Positions 1 to 7,585 are shown, counted from the stretch's first letter. The stretch: DNA of 16,227 bases from JAADDK01 sp964425415 (GCA_964425415.1 CAYRMJ010000029.1:1-16227); one strand, 5' to 3'. Notes: generated from the sequence alone by a model not told the origin. Translations and numbers: made by a program.

Positions 1-2
1 TC

Positions 3-1181
3 GGATTCTTTGCCACCAGCGCGCTGGGAATGAACCATCCCGGCATGTTTGACCCTGAGTTCCTGAAGAAATTGCGGAGAACGGCCATAAACAAGATAAC
101 GAACAGCGATATTTACACCGTAGAATATGCTGAATTCGTGGACACGCTTTCAAAGTATGCAACGCCCTCGTATTTCAGGTACTTCTTCTTCATATCCGGC
201 GGCGCTCTCGCGGTTGAGAATGCCCTGAAAGTTGCGTTTGACTGGAGAGTGAGGAAGAACATAGCGAATGGAAAGGAGGATAACACGCAGAGATTGAAGG
301 TCATACATCTAAAGCAGGCCTTCCACGGACGCAGCGGATACACACTTGCTCTCACGAACACATTTGATCCGAACAAAACCATATACTTCCCCAAGTTTGA
401 CTGGCCCCGCATCACCAATCCGAAGATAACCTTCCCGCTGGAGGGCGAGAATCTGGAAAAGGTGAAGGAGTTGGAAAAGAAGAGCCTTGAGGAATTGCAG
501 GAAGCCATTGACAAGTATCAGGAGGATATTGCTGCATTCATCATGGAGCCCATTCAGGGAGAGGGCGGCGATAATCATTTCCGCAAGGAGTACTTCAAAG
601 CGGTGGAAGAAATACTGAAGAAGAACGACATAATGTTCATAATGGACGAGGTGCAGAGCGGAGTCGGTGCAACGGGCAAGTGGTGGGCTCACGAGCACTT
701 TGATGTGCAGCCGGACATAATGTCCTTCGGCAAGAAGATGAAGGTGTGCGGAATAATGGTCGGACCGAAGGTGGACGAAGTTGAAGATAATGTGTTCCAC
801 GTGCCAAGCAGGATAAACTCCACATGGGGCGGAAACATTGTGGACATGGTGAAGGCGCAGAGAATAATTGAAATCATACACGAGGATAAGCTCGTGGACA
901 ATGCGGCGAAGATGGGGGAGAAGATGCTGAAGATGCTCCACGAATTGGAGGAGAAGTATCCTGATAAGGTGAGCAATGTTCGCGGCCGTGGAATATTTGA
1001 TGCCTTTGACCTTGCTAGCACTGACATGAGGGATAAGTTCTTCGCGGAAACGTACAAGAATGGTTTGCTCACCTTGAAGAGCGGTGCACAGGGTATAAGG
1101 TTCCGTCCGCCATTGATAATCACGGAGGACGAAATCAACGTGGCGGCTGAGATTATGGACCGCACCCTGAAATCTCTCTAA
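3..1181 (+). CDS. lat: L-lysine 6-aminotransferase (PLP-dependent, class III), 5' truncated
   Basis: Transfers the epsilon-amino group of lysine to 2-oxoglutarate, giving 2-aminoadipate semialdehyde (or its cyclic form) and glutamate; cytoplasmic and PLP-dependent. The frame is open from base 3, and the first visible residues, GFFATSALGMNHPG, match the interior of lysine 6-aminotransferases, so the gene begins before the window and the ATG at 30 is an internal Met. Counting from that Met, motifs are the substrate/cofactor segment SGGALAVENALKVAF (56-70), FHGRSGYTLALTNT (98-111), the PLP-binding aspartate in DEVQSG (206-211) and the Schiff-base lysine in SFGKKMKVCG (232-241). About 392 residues are visible; the family is about 440-450 long, so roughly 50 are missing. 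The close match over the whole length to the LAT subfamily, including PKFDWPRI, separates it from ornithine or GABA aminotransferases. It is followed after 25 nt by an MFS transporter on the same strand, possibly cotranscribed. Confidence 0.88.
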   Translation, partial: GFFATSALGMNHPGMFDPEFLKKLRRTAINKITNSDIYTVEYAEFVDTLSKYATPSYFRYFFFISGGALAVENALKVAFDWRVRKNIANGKEDNTQRLKVIHLKQAFHGRSGYTLALTNTFDPNKTIYFPKFDWPRITNPKITFPLEGENLEKVKELEKKSLEELQEAIDKYQEDIAAFIMEPIQGEGGDNHFRKEYFKAVEEILKKNDIMFIMDEVQSGVGATGKWWAHEHFDVQPDIMSFGKKMKVCGIMVGPKVDEVEDNVFHVPSRINSTWGGNIVDMVKAQRIIEIIHEDKLVDNAAKMGEKMLKMLHELEEKYPDKVSNVRGRGIFDAFDLASTDMRDKFFAETYKNGLLTLKSGAQGIRFRPPLIITEDEINVAAEIMDRTLKSL

Positions 1182-1206
1182 TTTTTCCAATTTTTAAAGT
1201 GGTACT

Positions 1207-2334
1207 GTGAAATCTCGCTGGGTTTACTTTTCAGTGCTGGCCATTCCCATGCTCGGCGGGGTGGCATCTCAGCTTCTTAGAATTGTACTCGCATTCTCGC
1301 TTCGCAGCCTCGGGCTAACTGTGCTGGAAATAACCGTTCTATCCTCCACTTTTATGCTCGCCAGAGGCTTGAGCGCTCCGTACATAGGCAAGCTCGCGGA
1401 CCGTGGGATTAGCAGATTGCTGTTCATGGCTCTGGGATTCGCAGGCCTTGGGCTGGATTCGTTTCTTTATCTCATCGTGCCGTATCCTCTCATGATCGGA
1501 ATACGTGCAATGGACGGCGTGTTCGGAGCCATGGCGTGGACCACCATGCAGGCCGTTGTTCACCTTTCATCTCCGAGGAAGATGAAGGGCAGGATTATGA
1601 GCTCGTACTTCATGATGGGTGGACTCGGCGGTGCCGTGGGATATTTGATGTACAACTACTTTTTAGGAAACATAATCTACTCTGTCATAACCGTAGCCAC
1701 ACTCTCATTTCTGAACATCATACTTCTATATCCATTTCGCGGCGTGCAAACTGCAAAATCGGAGGAGAAGAGAGAAGAAAATAGAGGTAATGTGGGCGTT
1801 GAGATTTACTCGCTCAATTTTCTCTACGGAATGTTCTTCTCTCTTGGCGCAGAGGTGCTGTGGTTCTATCTCTCCGAAAGCATGGGTCTCGGAAAGTACA
1901 CCACCACTTTTTATCTCTCTATTTTCAGCCTCGCAGCATTGTTTGGAACGTTTCTGATGGGATTCATTGCGGATAAAAAGAGCTACGAGTTCACGCTTCT
2001 CCTTCTCGGTATACTCGCCTTATTATCGGGAGTGGGATTGATGGTGAACAGCATATTAGTTGTTTTGATTTCAACTTTCGTATTCTACATCTCCGGCAGG
2101 AGCTTTTTGCCAATCTCAAGAAGCTTCGTTGCCTCCAAAAGCAGGACTCTTGGCGCATCGTTGGGCTATGTGAATCTCAGCTCTAATCTTGGAGCCGTAA
2201 TCTCACCCCTTATCGGCGGGTTCGTGTACGATGCTCTGCACTCATATTCTCTTTTCAATCTCAATCTGAGCGCGGTGAGCTTTGCCGTATTGGGACTGGC
2301 AATATTCGGAAACACTCTCCTGATTAAGAGTTGA
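1207..2334 (+). CDS. Major facilitator superfamily (MFS) transporter
   Basis: Predicted secondary transporter in the cytoplasmic membrane, 375 residues, with about 11-12 hydrophobic segments in two halves separated by a charged cytoplasmic loop (about residues 180-197, rich in Glu, Lys and Arg). The MFS loop 2-3 signature (motif A, G-x-L-A-D-R) is present as GKLADR at 61-66, and its degenerate repeat GFIADKK at 252-258 marks the second half, as expected for the duplicated fold. The start is a GTG; an in-frame TAA at 1195 excludes anything further upstream, and the next hydrophobic helix begins within ten residues. There is no clear Shine-Dalgarno or TATA box, and only 25 nt separate it from the lysine aminotransferase gene, so cotranscription is likely. 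The substrate cannot be read from the sequence; a link to lysine or its products is only suggested by position. Confidence 0.82.
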   Translation: MKSRWVYFSVLAIPMLGGVASQLLRIVLAFSLRSLGLTVLEITVLSSTFMLARGLSAPYIGKLADRGISRLLFMALGFAGLGLDSFLYLIVPYPLMIGIRAMDGVFGAMAWTTMQAVVHLSSPRKMKGRIMSSYFMMGGLGGAVGYLMYNYFLGNIIYSVITVATLSFLNIILLYPFRGVQTAKSEEKREENRGNVGVEIYSLNFLYGMFFSLGAEVLWFYLSESMGLGKYTTTFYLSIFSLAALFGTFLMGFIADKKSYEFTLLLLGILALLSGVGLMVNSILVVLISTFVFYISGRSFLPISRSFVASKSRTLGASLGYVNLSSNLGAVISPLIGGFVYDALHSYSLFNLNLSAVSFAVLGLAIFGNTLLIKS

Positions 2335-2340
2335 GAGTTG

Positions 2341-2395
2341 TTTGAGTGCTCTTTTAGGAAAAATGCAAGGGTTTAATAACCGCTCTGCAATCACA
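2341..2395. repeat. 55-nt direct repeat, copy 1 (contig-end overlap)
   Basis: This 55-nt stretch ends exactly at the first N of the gap and is identical, base for base, to 2496-2550, which starts at the first base after the gap. It contains the TATA element of the downstream gene. Both the position at the gap edges and the length of 55 (a common assembler k-mer size) point to an assembly overlap and not a biological repeat. Confidence 0.9.
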
Positions 2396-2495
2396 NNNNN
2401 NNNNNNNNNNNNNNNNNNNNNNNNNNNNNNNNNNNNNNNNNNNNNNNNNNNNNNNNNNNNNNNNNNNNNNNNNNNNNNNNNNNNNNNNNNNNNNN
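2396..2495. other. Assembly gap of exactly 100 N
   Basis: One hundred undetermined bases, the standard placeholder for a scaffold gap of unknown size. Because the same 55 nt flanks both sides, the true sequence probably has a single copy and no gap. The MFS gene and apgM would then be about 65 nt apart. No gene is disrupted by it. Confidence 0.95.
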
Positions 2496-2550
2496 TTTGA
2501 GTGCTCTTTTAGGAAAAATGCAAGGGTTTAATAACCGCTCTGCAATCACA
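2496..2550. repeat. 55-nt direct repeat, copy 2 (contig-start overlap)
   Basis: Identical to 2341-2395. This copy is continuous with the start of apgM and carries its TATA box at 2525-2533. Confidence 0.9.
2525..2533 (+). promoter_or_regulatory. TATA box for apgM (leaderless)
   Basis: GTTTAATAA is centred about 26 nt upstream of the ATG at 2555. Archaeal transcription starts about 22-27 nt after the TATA box, so the transcript should begin at or next to the start codon. No Shine-Dalgarno is present. The same element is duplicated at the end of the first contig copy. Confidence 0.6.
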
Positions 2551-2554
2551 AATT

Positions 2555-3778
2555 ATGAATAAAAAGAAGGCAGTGCTGATTATTCTTGACGGAGTGGGCG
2601 ATAGAGCTAACGAAAAGTTGGGCTTTAAAACGCCGCTTCAGTATGCGAAAACGCCGAATCTGGATAAGATTGCAAAGCTAAGCGTTGTGGGTCTGATGGA
2701 CTCCATCGCACCGGGTATCAGGGCCGGGAGCGATACATCGCACCTCAATATATTGGGATATGACCCTTACGAAGTTTACACGGGGCGTGGTCCTTTTGAA
2801 GCTGCGGGCGTGGACATGGACCTCAAACCGGGGGACATCGCGTTCAGATGCAACTTTGCGACTGTGAACTCTGAGCTTGTTGTTGAGGACCGCAGAGCTG
2901 GAAGAATAAAGAGTGGAACTGAAGAGCTTGCAGAGGCCATAAACGGAATGGAAATTGACGGTGTGAAATTCTTCGTTAGAGCGGGTGTGGAGCATCGTGC
3001 AGTTTTAGTCATGCGAGGTGAAAATCTGTCTCCGCATGTTAGCGATGTGGACCCTCACGATACTGGATTGCCAATTCACCATGCAAAGGCTCTTAAAGAT
3101 GGTGCTGAGAGAACCGCCAAGTTGCTGAATGAATTTGTGATTAAAGCGCATGAGATATTAAAGAAGCATCCTGTTAACAAGGAACGAGAGAAGCGTGGCT
3201 TACCGCCGGCGAATATTTTACTTCCTCGCGGTGCGGGAATGGTGCCTCATTTGGAAAAATTTGAGAGTAAATGGGGTATGAAAGCAGCTTGCGTTGTGGG
3301 CATATCATTGATAAGGGGAATATGCAGGCTTGCGGGAATAGAGCCGATTAATGTGGAAGGTGCCACCGGTGGCTATGATACGGATATGATGGCGAAGATG
3401 CGAGCAGTTATAGAAGCTTTAAAAACTTATGATTTTGTACTGGTGAACATAAAGGCTCCGGACATTGCAGGACATGATATGAATCCAGATAAAAAAGTGG
3501 AAGTTATTGAGAGAATAGACAACGCTATTGGATTTTTATTTGAGCATATACCCCAGAACACGGTACTTGTTATCACCGCGGACCATTCAACTCCATGCTC
3601 AGTGGGCGATCACAGCGGAGACCCAGTTCCTGTGCTTATGTACTCATCAGACTCCAGACGTGAAGGCTCAGAATTCAACGAAGTTGCTGTAATAAAAGGC
3701 TCGCTCAGGATTCGTGGTTCGGACATTATGCAATACATTTTGAATATAACCAACAGAGCCGAGAAGTTTGGAGCGTAG
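2555..3778 (+). CDS. apgM: 2,3-bisphosphoglycerate-independent phosphoglycerate mutase, archaeal type
   Basis: Interconverts 3-phosphoglycerate and 2-phosphoglycerate in glycolysis/gluconeogenesis through a phosphoserine intermediate, using two divalent metals; cytoplasmic, alkaline phosphatase superfamily. The 407-residue length is normal for the archaeal aPGAM branch. Visible motifs are LDGVGDR (11-17, first metal aspartate), GSDTSHLNILGYDP (58-71, with the nucleophile serine at 62), DVDPHDTGLP (164-173), KAPDIAGHDMN (300-310, Asp303 and His307) and TADHSTPCSVGDHSGDP (341-357, Asp343, His344, His353), which together provide the expected metal ligands. The ATG is fixed by a TATA box about 26 nt upstream. 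A tungsten oxidoreductase gene follows on the same strand but has its own promoter region. Nothing is odd in the gene itself; the gap artefact lies in its promoter region. Confidence 0.95.
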   Translation: MNKKKAVLIILDGVGDRANEKLGFKTPLQYAKTPNLDKIAKLSVVGLMDSIAPGIRAGSDTSHLNILGYDPYEVYTGRGPFEAAGVDMDLKPGDIAFRCNFATVNSELVVEDRRAGRIKSGTEELAEAINGMEIDGVKFFVRAGVEHRAVLVMRGENLSPHVSDVDPHDTGLPIHHAKALKDGAERTAKLLNEFVIKAHEILKKHPVNKEREKRGLPPANILLPRGAGMVPHLEKFESKWGMKAACVVGISLIRGICRLAGIEPINVEGATGGYDTDMMAKMRAVIEALKTYDFVLVNIKAPDIAGHDMNPDKKVEVIERIDNAIGFLFEHIPQNTVLVITADHSTPCSVGDHSGDPVPVLMYSSDSRREGSEFNEVAVIKGSLRIRGSDIMQYILNITNRAEKFGA

Positions 3779-3785
3779 ATAAACT

Positions 3786-3813
3786 GTTTTTCAATTTCTA
3801 ATTTTCAAACTTT
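3786..3813 (+). terminator. T-rich run after apgM, possible archaeal terminator
   Basis: Several T tracts (GTTTTTC, then ATTTTC and CTTTC) follow the apgM stop within 40 nt. Archaeal RNA polymerase terminates on U-rich runs without a needed hairpin, so this is a plausible site, but the region is simply AT-rich and proof is lacking. Confidence 0.3.
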
Positions 3814-3826
3814 CTTAACTTCGGAA

Positions 3827-3840
3827 ATATTAAATATTTT
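3827..3840 (+). promoter_or_regulatory. TATA region for the AOR-family gene
   Basis: An AT-only stretch ATATTAAATATTTT lies 25-30 nt ahead of the GTG at 3861 and 30-43 nt ahead of the ATG at 3870. Predicted transcription start is near 3858, giving either a leaderless GTG or a short leader that carries the AAGGTG motif ahead of the ATG. Confidence 0.5.
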
Positions 3841-3857
3841 AATTTTCTTCTCAAAAT

Positions 3858-3863
3858 AAGGTG
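3858..3863 (+). promoter_or_regulatory. Shine-Dalgarno AAGGTG deciding the AOR-family start
   Basis: AAGGTG matches the core of the archaeal anti-Shine-Dalgarno complement (GGAGGTGATCC) and lies 6 nt before the ATG at 3870. It overlaps the in-frame GTG at 3861, which argues for the ATG as the real start. Confidence 0.5.
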
Positions 3864-3869
3864 TTTAGA

Positions 3870-5783
3870 ATGTGGCATGGCTGGAATGGAAAGGTATTGA
3901 GAGTGGATCTATCAAGAGGCAAAATTGTGGAGAAAGAGTTGAGAAAGGATATGGCTTACAGGTATATTGGGGGGCGAGGCTTCAACTCGCACACACTCAT
4001 GATGGAACTCCCATTTGGCATAGATCCTTTGTCTCCAGATAATATAATTGCGATTGCTCCGGGCGCACTAACGGGCACGCCCATGCCCATGTCCAGCAGG
4101 GTTGAGATTTCCACACTTTCGCCATACAGCGGGATTTTGGGGGATGGCAGCGCCGGCGGGCAGTTTCCGCATTTCCTAAAGCTTGCAGGCGTGGATCAGA
4201 TTGTTGTGTATGGCCGAGCTTCAAAGCCCGTGTATCTGTGGATTGAAAACGGAGTTGCGGAGTTGAAGGATGCATCTGAGCTGTGGGGCCTTGATGTCTG
4301 GGAAACTGAGGAGTGGTTGAAGGAGATGCATGGCAAGGATGTGCGTGTGGCGGCAATCGGTCCAGCGGGAGAGAATTTGGTGCGCTTTGCGTCCACCATG
4401 ACAGATAGGCACTCATCAGCAGCGCGGGGAAGTGGTGCGGTATTCGGCTCAAAAAACATGAAAGCCATCGCTGTGCGAGGTGAGTTGAAGGTTGAGCTGG
4501 CAGATGAGGACAAGTTCATGGAACTTGTGAAGGACGAACTTCAATTTTTCAAAAGCAATCGCTTTCAATCTCGCGTGGTTAGAAACTACGGAACGCACAT
4601 AGGAATGGTTTATTGGTATCCAGCTTATCGCTATTTCCAAAAGTACCTGAATCCGGATGAGGTGTCTAAGGACCTTCTTCCCCCGTCGTGGAAAAGGTAC
4701 GAAACCGGAAGATACGCATGCTATCTTTGTCCCGTTGCGTGCAAAAACAGATACGAGATTGACGGAGAGGAGAACGCGGGACTTGAATTTGAGGCTATCC
4801 AGTGTCTGGGCACAAATTCTGGAATAGAGGATTCAAAGGCCATTGCCAAGATGGCTAACATGGCGGACAAGTACGGAATGGACGTTATTGCTCTCGGCAA
4901 CACAATCGCCTATGTAAAAGAGCTGTATCACAGAGGCATAATTGATAGAAGCAAAACTGACGGTCTTGACCTCAGCTGGGAGAATGCAGAATCGCAAATT
5001 GAGCTTATTGAAAAGATAACTCGCAGAGAGGGATTCGGAAATCTGGTGGCTGAGGGATTGTACAACATAGCGAGGCATCTGGGCGGAAAGGCAGTTGATT
5101 ACTGCTATCATGTTAAGGGATTGTCAAGGGGTGTGCATCCTGCGGGAATATTCTCATTGGCGCATGCCACCTCAACTCGCGGTGCGGACCATCTGAGAGG
5201 AAGAACATGGGCCTATGGTGAAAATGATGGAACGTTGTTCAAAGAATGGGTTGAGGAGGGATTGATTCCTGATGTGAACACAGACCCCGTGGCTACCATG
5301 ACTCTGTGCGAGAGAGTTACCACCATGTCCGATGCAATAGGAAGATGCAAAGGGGCAGTAACCTCTTGGGTCGCCGCTGTGCCGCTGGTCTGGAAGTACC
5401 CAATTTGGGGCGGAATTGCAAGGTATCTGAGCTATGCCACGGGACACCATTTCAAAGAGAGAGATGTGGCCGAGGCTGCGGAGAGAATATACATAACTGA
5501 GAGGAGCTTCAACGTCACGAGGGGAATAACGACCGCACATGACACCATCCCTCTAAATCCGGATATGCCTGCGGATAGGAGAAGAGAGGAAGAAGAGAAA
5601 CACAGGGCGTTGCTTAGAAAATACTATGAGATTCACGGCTACGATGAGAATGGAATACCCACACGTGAGAGGCTTGAGAAATTGAGCGCGGAGGATGTGG
5701 CAGAGCGATTATTTTCAGAGTATCCATACGAGCCATGGAACGGTCCCAAGCTCTGGAACTTGAGAGATTACCCCCATAATTGA
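3870..5783 (+). CDS. aor: Tungsten-containing aldehyde ferredoxin oxidoreductase family protein
   Basis: Oxidises an aldehyde (or related substrate) to the acid and passes electrons to ferredoxin; cytoplasmic, oxygen-sensitive, with a tungsten bis-pterin cofactor and one [4Fe-4S] cluster. From the ATG the protein has 637 residues, normal for the family. It opens with the typical GWNGKVLRVDLSRGKI, then GGRGFNS (34-40), RGSGAVFGSKNMKAIAVRG (186-204), cluster cysteines 284, 287 and 291 in CYLCPVAC, and the fourth at 493 in DAIGRC; this spacing agrees with the Pyrococcus furiosus enzyme (288, 291, 295, 494). Glu in LEFEA (about 308) and His in GADHLRG (about 441) sit where the catalytic Glu and His are known. 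The substrate class (general AOR, formaldehyde, glyceraldehyde-3-phosphate or another member) cannot be assigned. A GTG at 3861 would add three residues; the AAGGTG before 3870 and the family N-terminus favour 3870. No MoaD-like sulfur carrier gene is adjacent. Confidence 0.9.
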   Translation: MWHGWNGKVLRVDLSRGKIVEKELRKDMAYRYIGGRGFNSHTLMMELPFGIDPLSPDNIIAIAPGALTGTPMPMSSRVEISTLSPYSGILGDGSAGGQFPHFLKLAGVDQIVVYGRASKPVYLWIENGVAELKDASELWGLDVWETEEWLKEMHGKDVRVAAIGPAGENLVRFASTMTDRHSSAARGSGAVFGSKNMKAIAVRGELKVELADEDKFMELVKDELQFFKSNRFQSRVVRNYGTHIGMVYWYPAYRYFQKYLNPDEVSKDLLPPSWKRYETGRYACYLCPVACKNRYEIDGEENAGLEFEAIQCLGTNSGIEDSKAIAKMANMADKYGMDVIALGNTIAYVKELYHRGIIDRSKTDGLDLSWENAESQIELIEKITRREGFGNLVAEGLYNIARHLGGKAVDYCYHVKGLSRGVHPAGIFSLAHATSTRGADHLRGRTWAYGENDGTLFKEWVEEGLIPDVNTDPVATMTLCERVTTMSDAIGRCKGAVTSWVAAVPLVWKYPIWGGIARYLSYATGHHFKERDVAEAAERIYITERSFNVTRGITTAHDTIPLNPDMPADRRREEEEKHRALLRKYYEIHGYDENGIPTRERLEKLSAEDVAERLFSEYPYEPWNGPKLWNLRDYPHN

Positions 5784-5801
5784 ATTAGAAAGCGAAAACA
5801 A

Positions 5802-5808
5802 CATAAAC
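5802..5808 (+). promoter_or_regulatory. TATA-like element for the 97-aa protein
   Basis: CATAAAC is centred about 24 nt upstream of the ATG at 5829, consistent with a leaderless transcript separate from the preceding oxidoreductase gene. It is a weak match to the consensus. Confidence 0.4.
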
Positions 5809-5828
5809 CCCAATTCATTTTTCCCCTT

Positions 5829-6122
5829 ATGCGAACTTATGATTTCAAAAGAGGACACAGAAAGAGCATGGATGAGATTGAAAGGATAATGTCTGACATA
5901 TTTGGAAATGTGAAAAGAGATGGTGATAAGTTAGTCTCAAGTTATAAAGGTCTTGAGAAAATAGTTGTATGGATGGAAGGAAAGAAGCTTGCGGCAGAGA
6001 CCACCACCAAGCAGGTATCCGATGATGAGGCAATGGATACTCTAAAAACATGGAACGAGTTTTTATTTAAAGTTACTGGCTACACTGCTAAAGAGAGAAA
6101 GAAAAAAATGACCAAATCTTGA
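5829..6122 (+). CDS. Small conserved archaeal protein, possibly DUF5611
   Basis: A 97-residue soluble protein of alpha/beta composition. It begins MRTYDFKRGH, has a helix with DEIERIMSDIFG (about 15-26), a predicted strand-rich centre around KLVSSYKGLEKIVVWMEGK, and a second helix with a lysine-rich C-terminus (ERKKKMTKS). No signal peptide, membrane segment or catalytic motif is visible. The layout recalls a small euryarchaeal family I remember as DUF5611, whose function is unknown; that assignment is from memory and is uncertain. It lies 45 nt after the AOR-family gene with its own TATA-like element, and its TGA (6120-6122) directly abuts the stop codon of the convergent DUF89 gene, so transcripts must overlap. 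Coding is supported by the good start context and balanced amino-acid composition. Confidence 0.75.
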   Translation: MRTYDFKRGHRKSMDEIERIMSDIFGNVKRDGDKLVSSYKGLEKIVVWMEGKKLAAETTTKQVSDDEAMDTLKTWNEFLFKVTGYTAKERKKKMTKS

Positions 6123-6971
6123 TTACTTGTAAAGAAGCACCACATCTCCCACATTTGCTCCAATGTCTTCAGCAACAACCGGGCATTTTACCATAAGGAG
6201 GTAGTATATCCCACTGAACTCGCTCAAACCCTCATAGTTGCCCTGTCCCTTGGAGATTATCATATCATGATTTTTTATCCACCCATGCACCTCTTTAGAG
6301 TTTCGCTCGTGGCCATATTCTCCATTGGATATGAATCTCACTTCATCAACCATCTCGTTTAATCCCACATAATTCACATCAATCATAGTGGCATCGTTTA
6401 TTATTGGCCCAGCCTTCACCACAAGTGTGATCCTGTAATCTTTCATTTTTCTCAAAGTTTCAATTAAAAGTTTATCAAAAACGATTTCACCAGCATTATC
6501 TGCAAAGTACAGTATGCGCTTTGCGCTCTTCAAATCCTCTTTAAATTGTTCGTAATAATTTATTGCAAAATCATTTTTTAGAACATGCTCAACAGTCTCG
6601 CTTATCTTAATCTCGCTTTCGGACATGGCTCCAAAATCAATTATGTTTCCCGCGATGGCTATTTTCACAGCGGTCAAAAGAGAGTCAGAGCTGTTTTCAA
6701 CTCTTTCTTTGAGAGATGTGTATAATGCAAGAGCCTCATCGTTGCTCTTCATTTTAATATCCATATACGGGTCTCCCTGTGCGTATTTTCTCAGTATGCC
6801 ATGCGCCACATGCGCCAGCTCTGGAGGTGTGACTTTCCAGCTTATTTTGTTGATAGCTTTCATACTCTCCCTAATCACACGTTCCTGCGTCTCCTCAGGA
6901 AGATACGCGTATCTTGCGCCTCTCAGCACCTGCCTTAACACGCACGGCACACAGTCAAGTTTTGCCTTCAT
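6123..6971 (-). CDS. DUF89 (ARMT1-like) metal-dependent damage-control phosphatase
   Basis: Stand-alone archaeal DUF89 protein of 282 residues. The family are metal-dependent phosphatases thought to hydrolyse harmful or misphosphorylated sugar phosphates and related metabolites; cytoplasmic. From the chosen ATG it begins MKAKLDCVPCVLRQ, a typical archaeal DUF89 N-terminus with the CxxC pair at 7 and 10. Further motifs are AGNIIDFG (107-114), the metal-site segment FADNAGEIVFDKLLIE (156-171), GPIINDAT (188-195) and KGQGNYEGL (241-249). The physiological substrate cannot be read. An ATG at 6989 would add six residues, but the TATA at 6994-7000 is about 26 nt from 6971, which fits a leaderless start there. 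Its TAA abuts the TGA of the convergent small gene with no base between. Confidence 0.85.
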   Translation of the reverse strand: MKAKLDCVPCVLRQVLRGARYAYLPEETQERVIRESMKAINKISWKVTPPELAHVAHGILRKYAQGDPYMDIKMKSNDEALALYTSLKERVENSSDSLLTAVKIAIAGNIIDFGAMSESEIKISETVEHVLKNDFAINYYEQFKEDLKSAKRILYFADNAGEIVFDKLLIETLRKMKDYRITLVVKAGPIINDATMIDVNYVGLNEMVDEVRFISNGEYGHERNSKEVHGWIKNHDMIISKGQGNYEGLSEFSGIYYLLMVKCPVVAEDIGANVGDVVLLYK

Positions 6972-6993
6972 CAATGCTCGTAATTGCATGCAT

Positions 6994-7000
6994 CTAAATA
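6994..7000 (-). promoter_or_regulatory. TATA box for the DUF89 gene (leaderless)
   Basis: On the minus strand the element reads TATTTAG, centred near 6997, about 26 nt upstream of the ATG at 6971. It supports that ATG over the one at 6989, which would be only 8 nt away. Confidence 0.55.
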
Positions 7001-7061
7001 CTTTTTTCCACCATGAATACGAAAAACACGGAAAATCTTAAAATTAAAAAAAAGAATATCC

Positions 7062-7520
7062 ATGATTATGAAAACTGAACTATACGGGGAGGAAATTGGT
7101 GGCTACAGGATATTGGAAAAAATTGGGATTTGGGTAACAGTGTTTGGATTCATACTTGTTGCAATGCAGATGGTTAATATTTTTCACTTTCCATACTCTC
7201 AATTTTTGTGGTTATTTGGGGCGATGTTCATTTTCATGGGTGTTGTTATCTGGGTTGCAGGATACTCGGGAGTGAAGGAAGAAGAAAAACATTATGGCGA
7301 ATTGAAAATCAAAACATGGTGGGGACGGAGCAGTTTTGTAGCTGGAATGGTAGCTCTGTTTACAATGCATTACTGGGAAGTTTCTCTGTTGCTGGGTGTG
7401 CTCGCCATACTCCTCGGAATCAAAGGCATTAAGGAAGGGGATAATCAATATGCTAAAGATGGAATTGCCGTGGGTGTGATAGCATTGGCGCTAATGTCAT
7501 TACCATTAGTAATTTCGTAG
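7062..7520 (+). CDS. Small multi-spanning membrane protein of unknown function
   Basis: I do not recognise a family. The 152-residue product has a short charged N-terminus (MIMKTELYGEEIGGYR) and then four or five hydrophobic segments: about 20-43, 47-68, 90-106 and 107-126 (possibly one hairpin), and 131-151. The only sizeable soluble loop, about 69-88, is acidic then basic (KEEEKHYGELKIKTWW). This is the look of a small integral membrane protein with no enzyme motif. The start may be 7062 or the in-frame ATG at 7068; a CTTAAAATT element at 7037-7045 is about 21-27 nt away from both, so a leaderless start is likely but not resolved. It stands alone: divergent from the DUF89 gene and 65 nt ahead of gyrB, which has its own promoter. 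Confidence 0.75.
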   Translation: MIMKTELYGEEIGGYRILEKIGIWVTVFGFILVAMQMVNIFHFPYSQFLWLFGAMFIFMGVVIWVAGYSGVKEEEKHYGELKIKTWWGRSSFVAGMVALFTMHYWEVSLLLGVLAILLGIKGIKEGDNQYAKDGIAVGVIALALMSLPLVIS

Positions 7521-7542
7521 TTTTCCTGATTTCAGGTCAAAG

Positions 7543-7554
7543 CATTTTAATACC
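7543..7554 (+). promoter_or_regulatory. TATA box for gyrB
   Basis: CATTTTAATACC lies about 37 nt ahead of the gyrB ATG, predicting a transcription start near 7573-7576 and a leader of about 10-13 nt that may include the AAGGTG at 7573-7578. Confidence 0.5.
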
Positions 7555-7572
7555 TTATCGCATTCCAAAATC

Positions 7573-7578
7573 AAGGTG
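7573..7578 (+). promoter_or_regulatory. Shine-Dalgarno of gyrB
   Basis: AAGGTG, 7 nt before the ATG at 7586, matches the archaeal ribosome-binding consensus and is the same hexamer found before the AOR-family ATG. Confidence 0.55.
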
Positions 7579-7585
7579 AAAAATC

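Noticed and set aside
309..1190. A 293-codon open frame on the minus strand inside the lysine aminotransferase gene
   Set aside because: It is entirely antisense to a well-conserved enzyme, has no recognisable domain, and its composition (rich in His, Leu, Arg) is typical of an antisense shadow.
2341..2550. A biological direct repeat or duplicated promoter ahead of apgM
   Set aside because: Exact identity, exact length of 55 and exact coincidence with both gap edges point to an assembly overlap.
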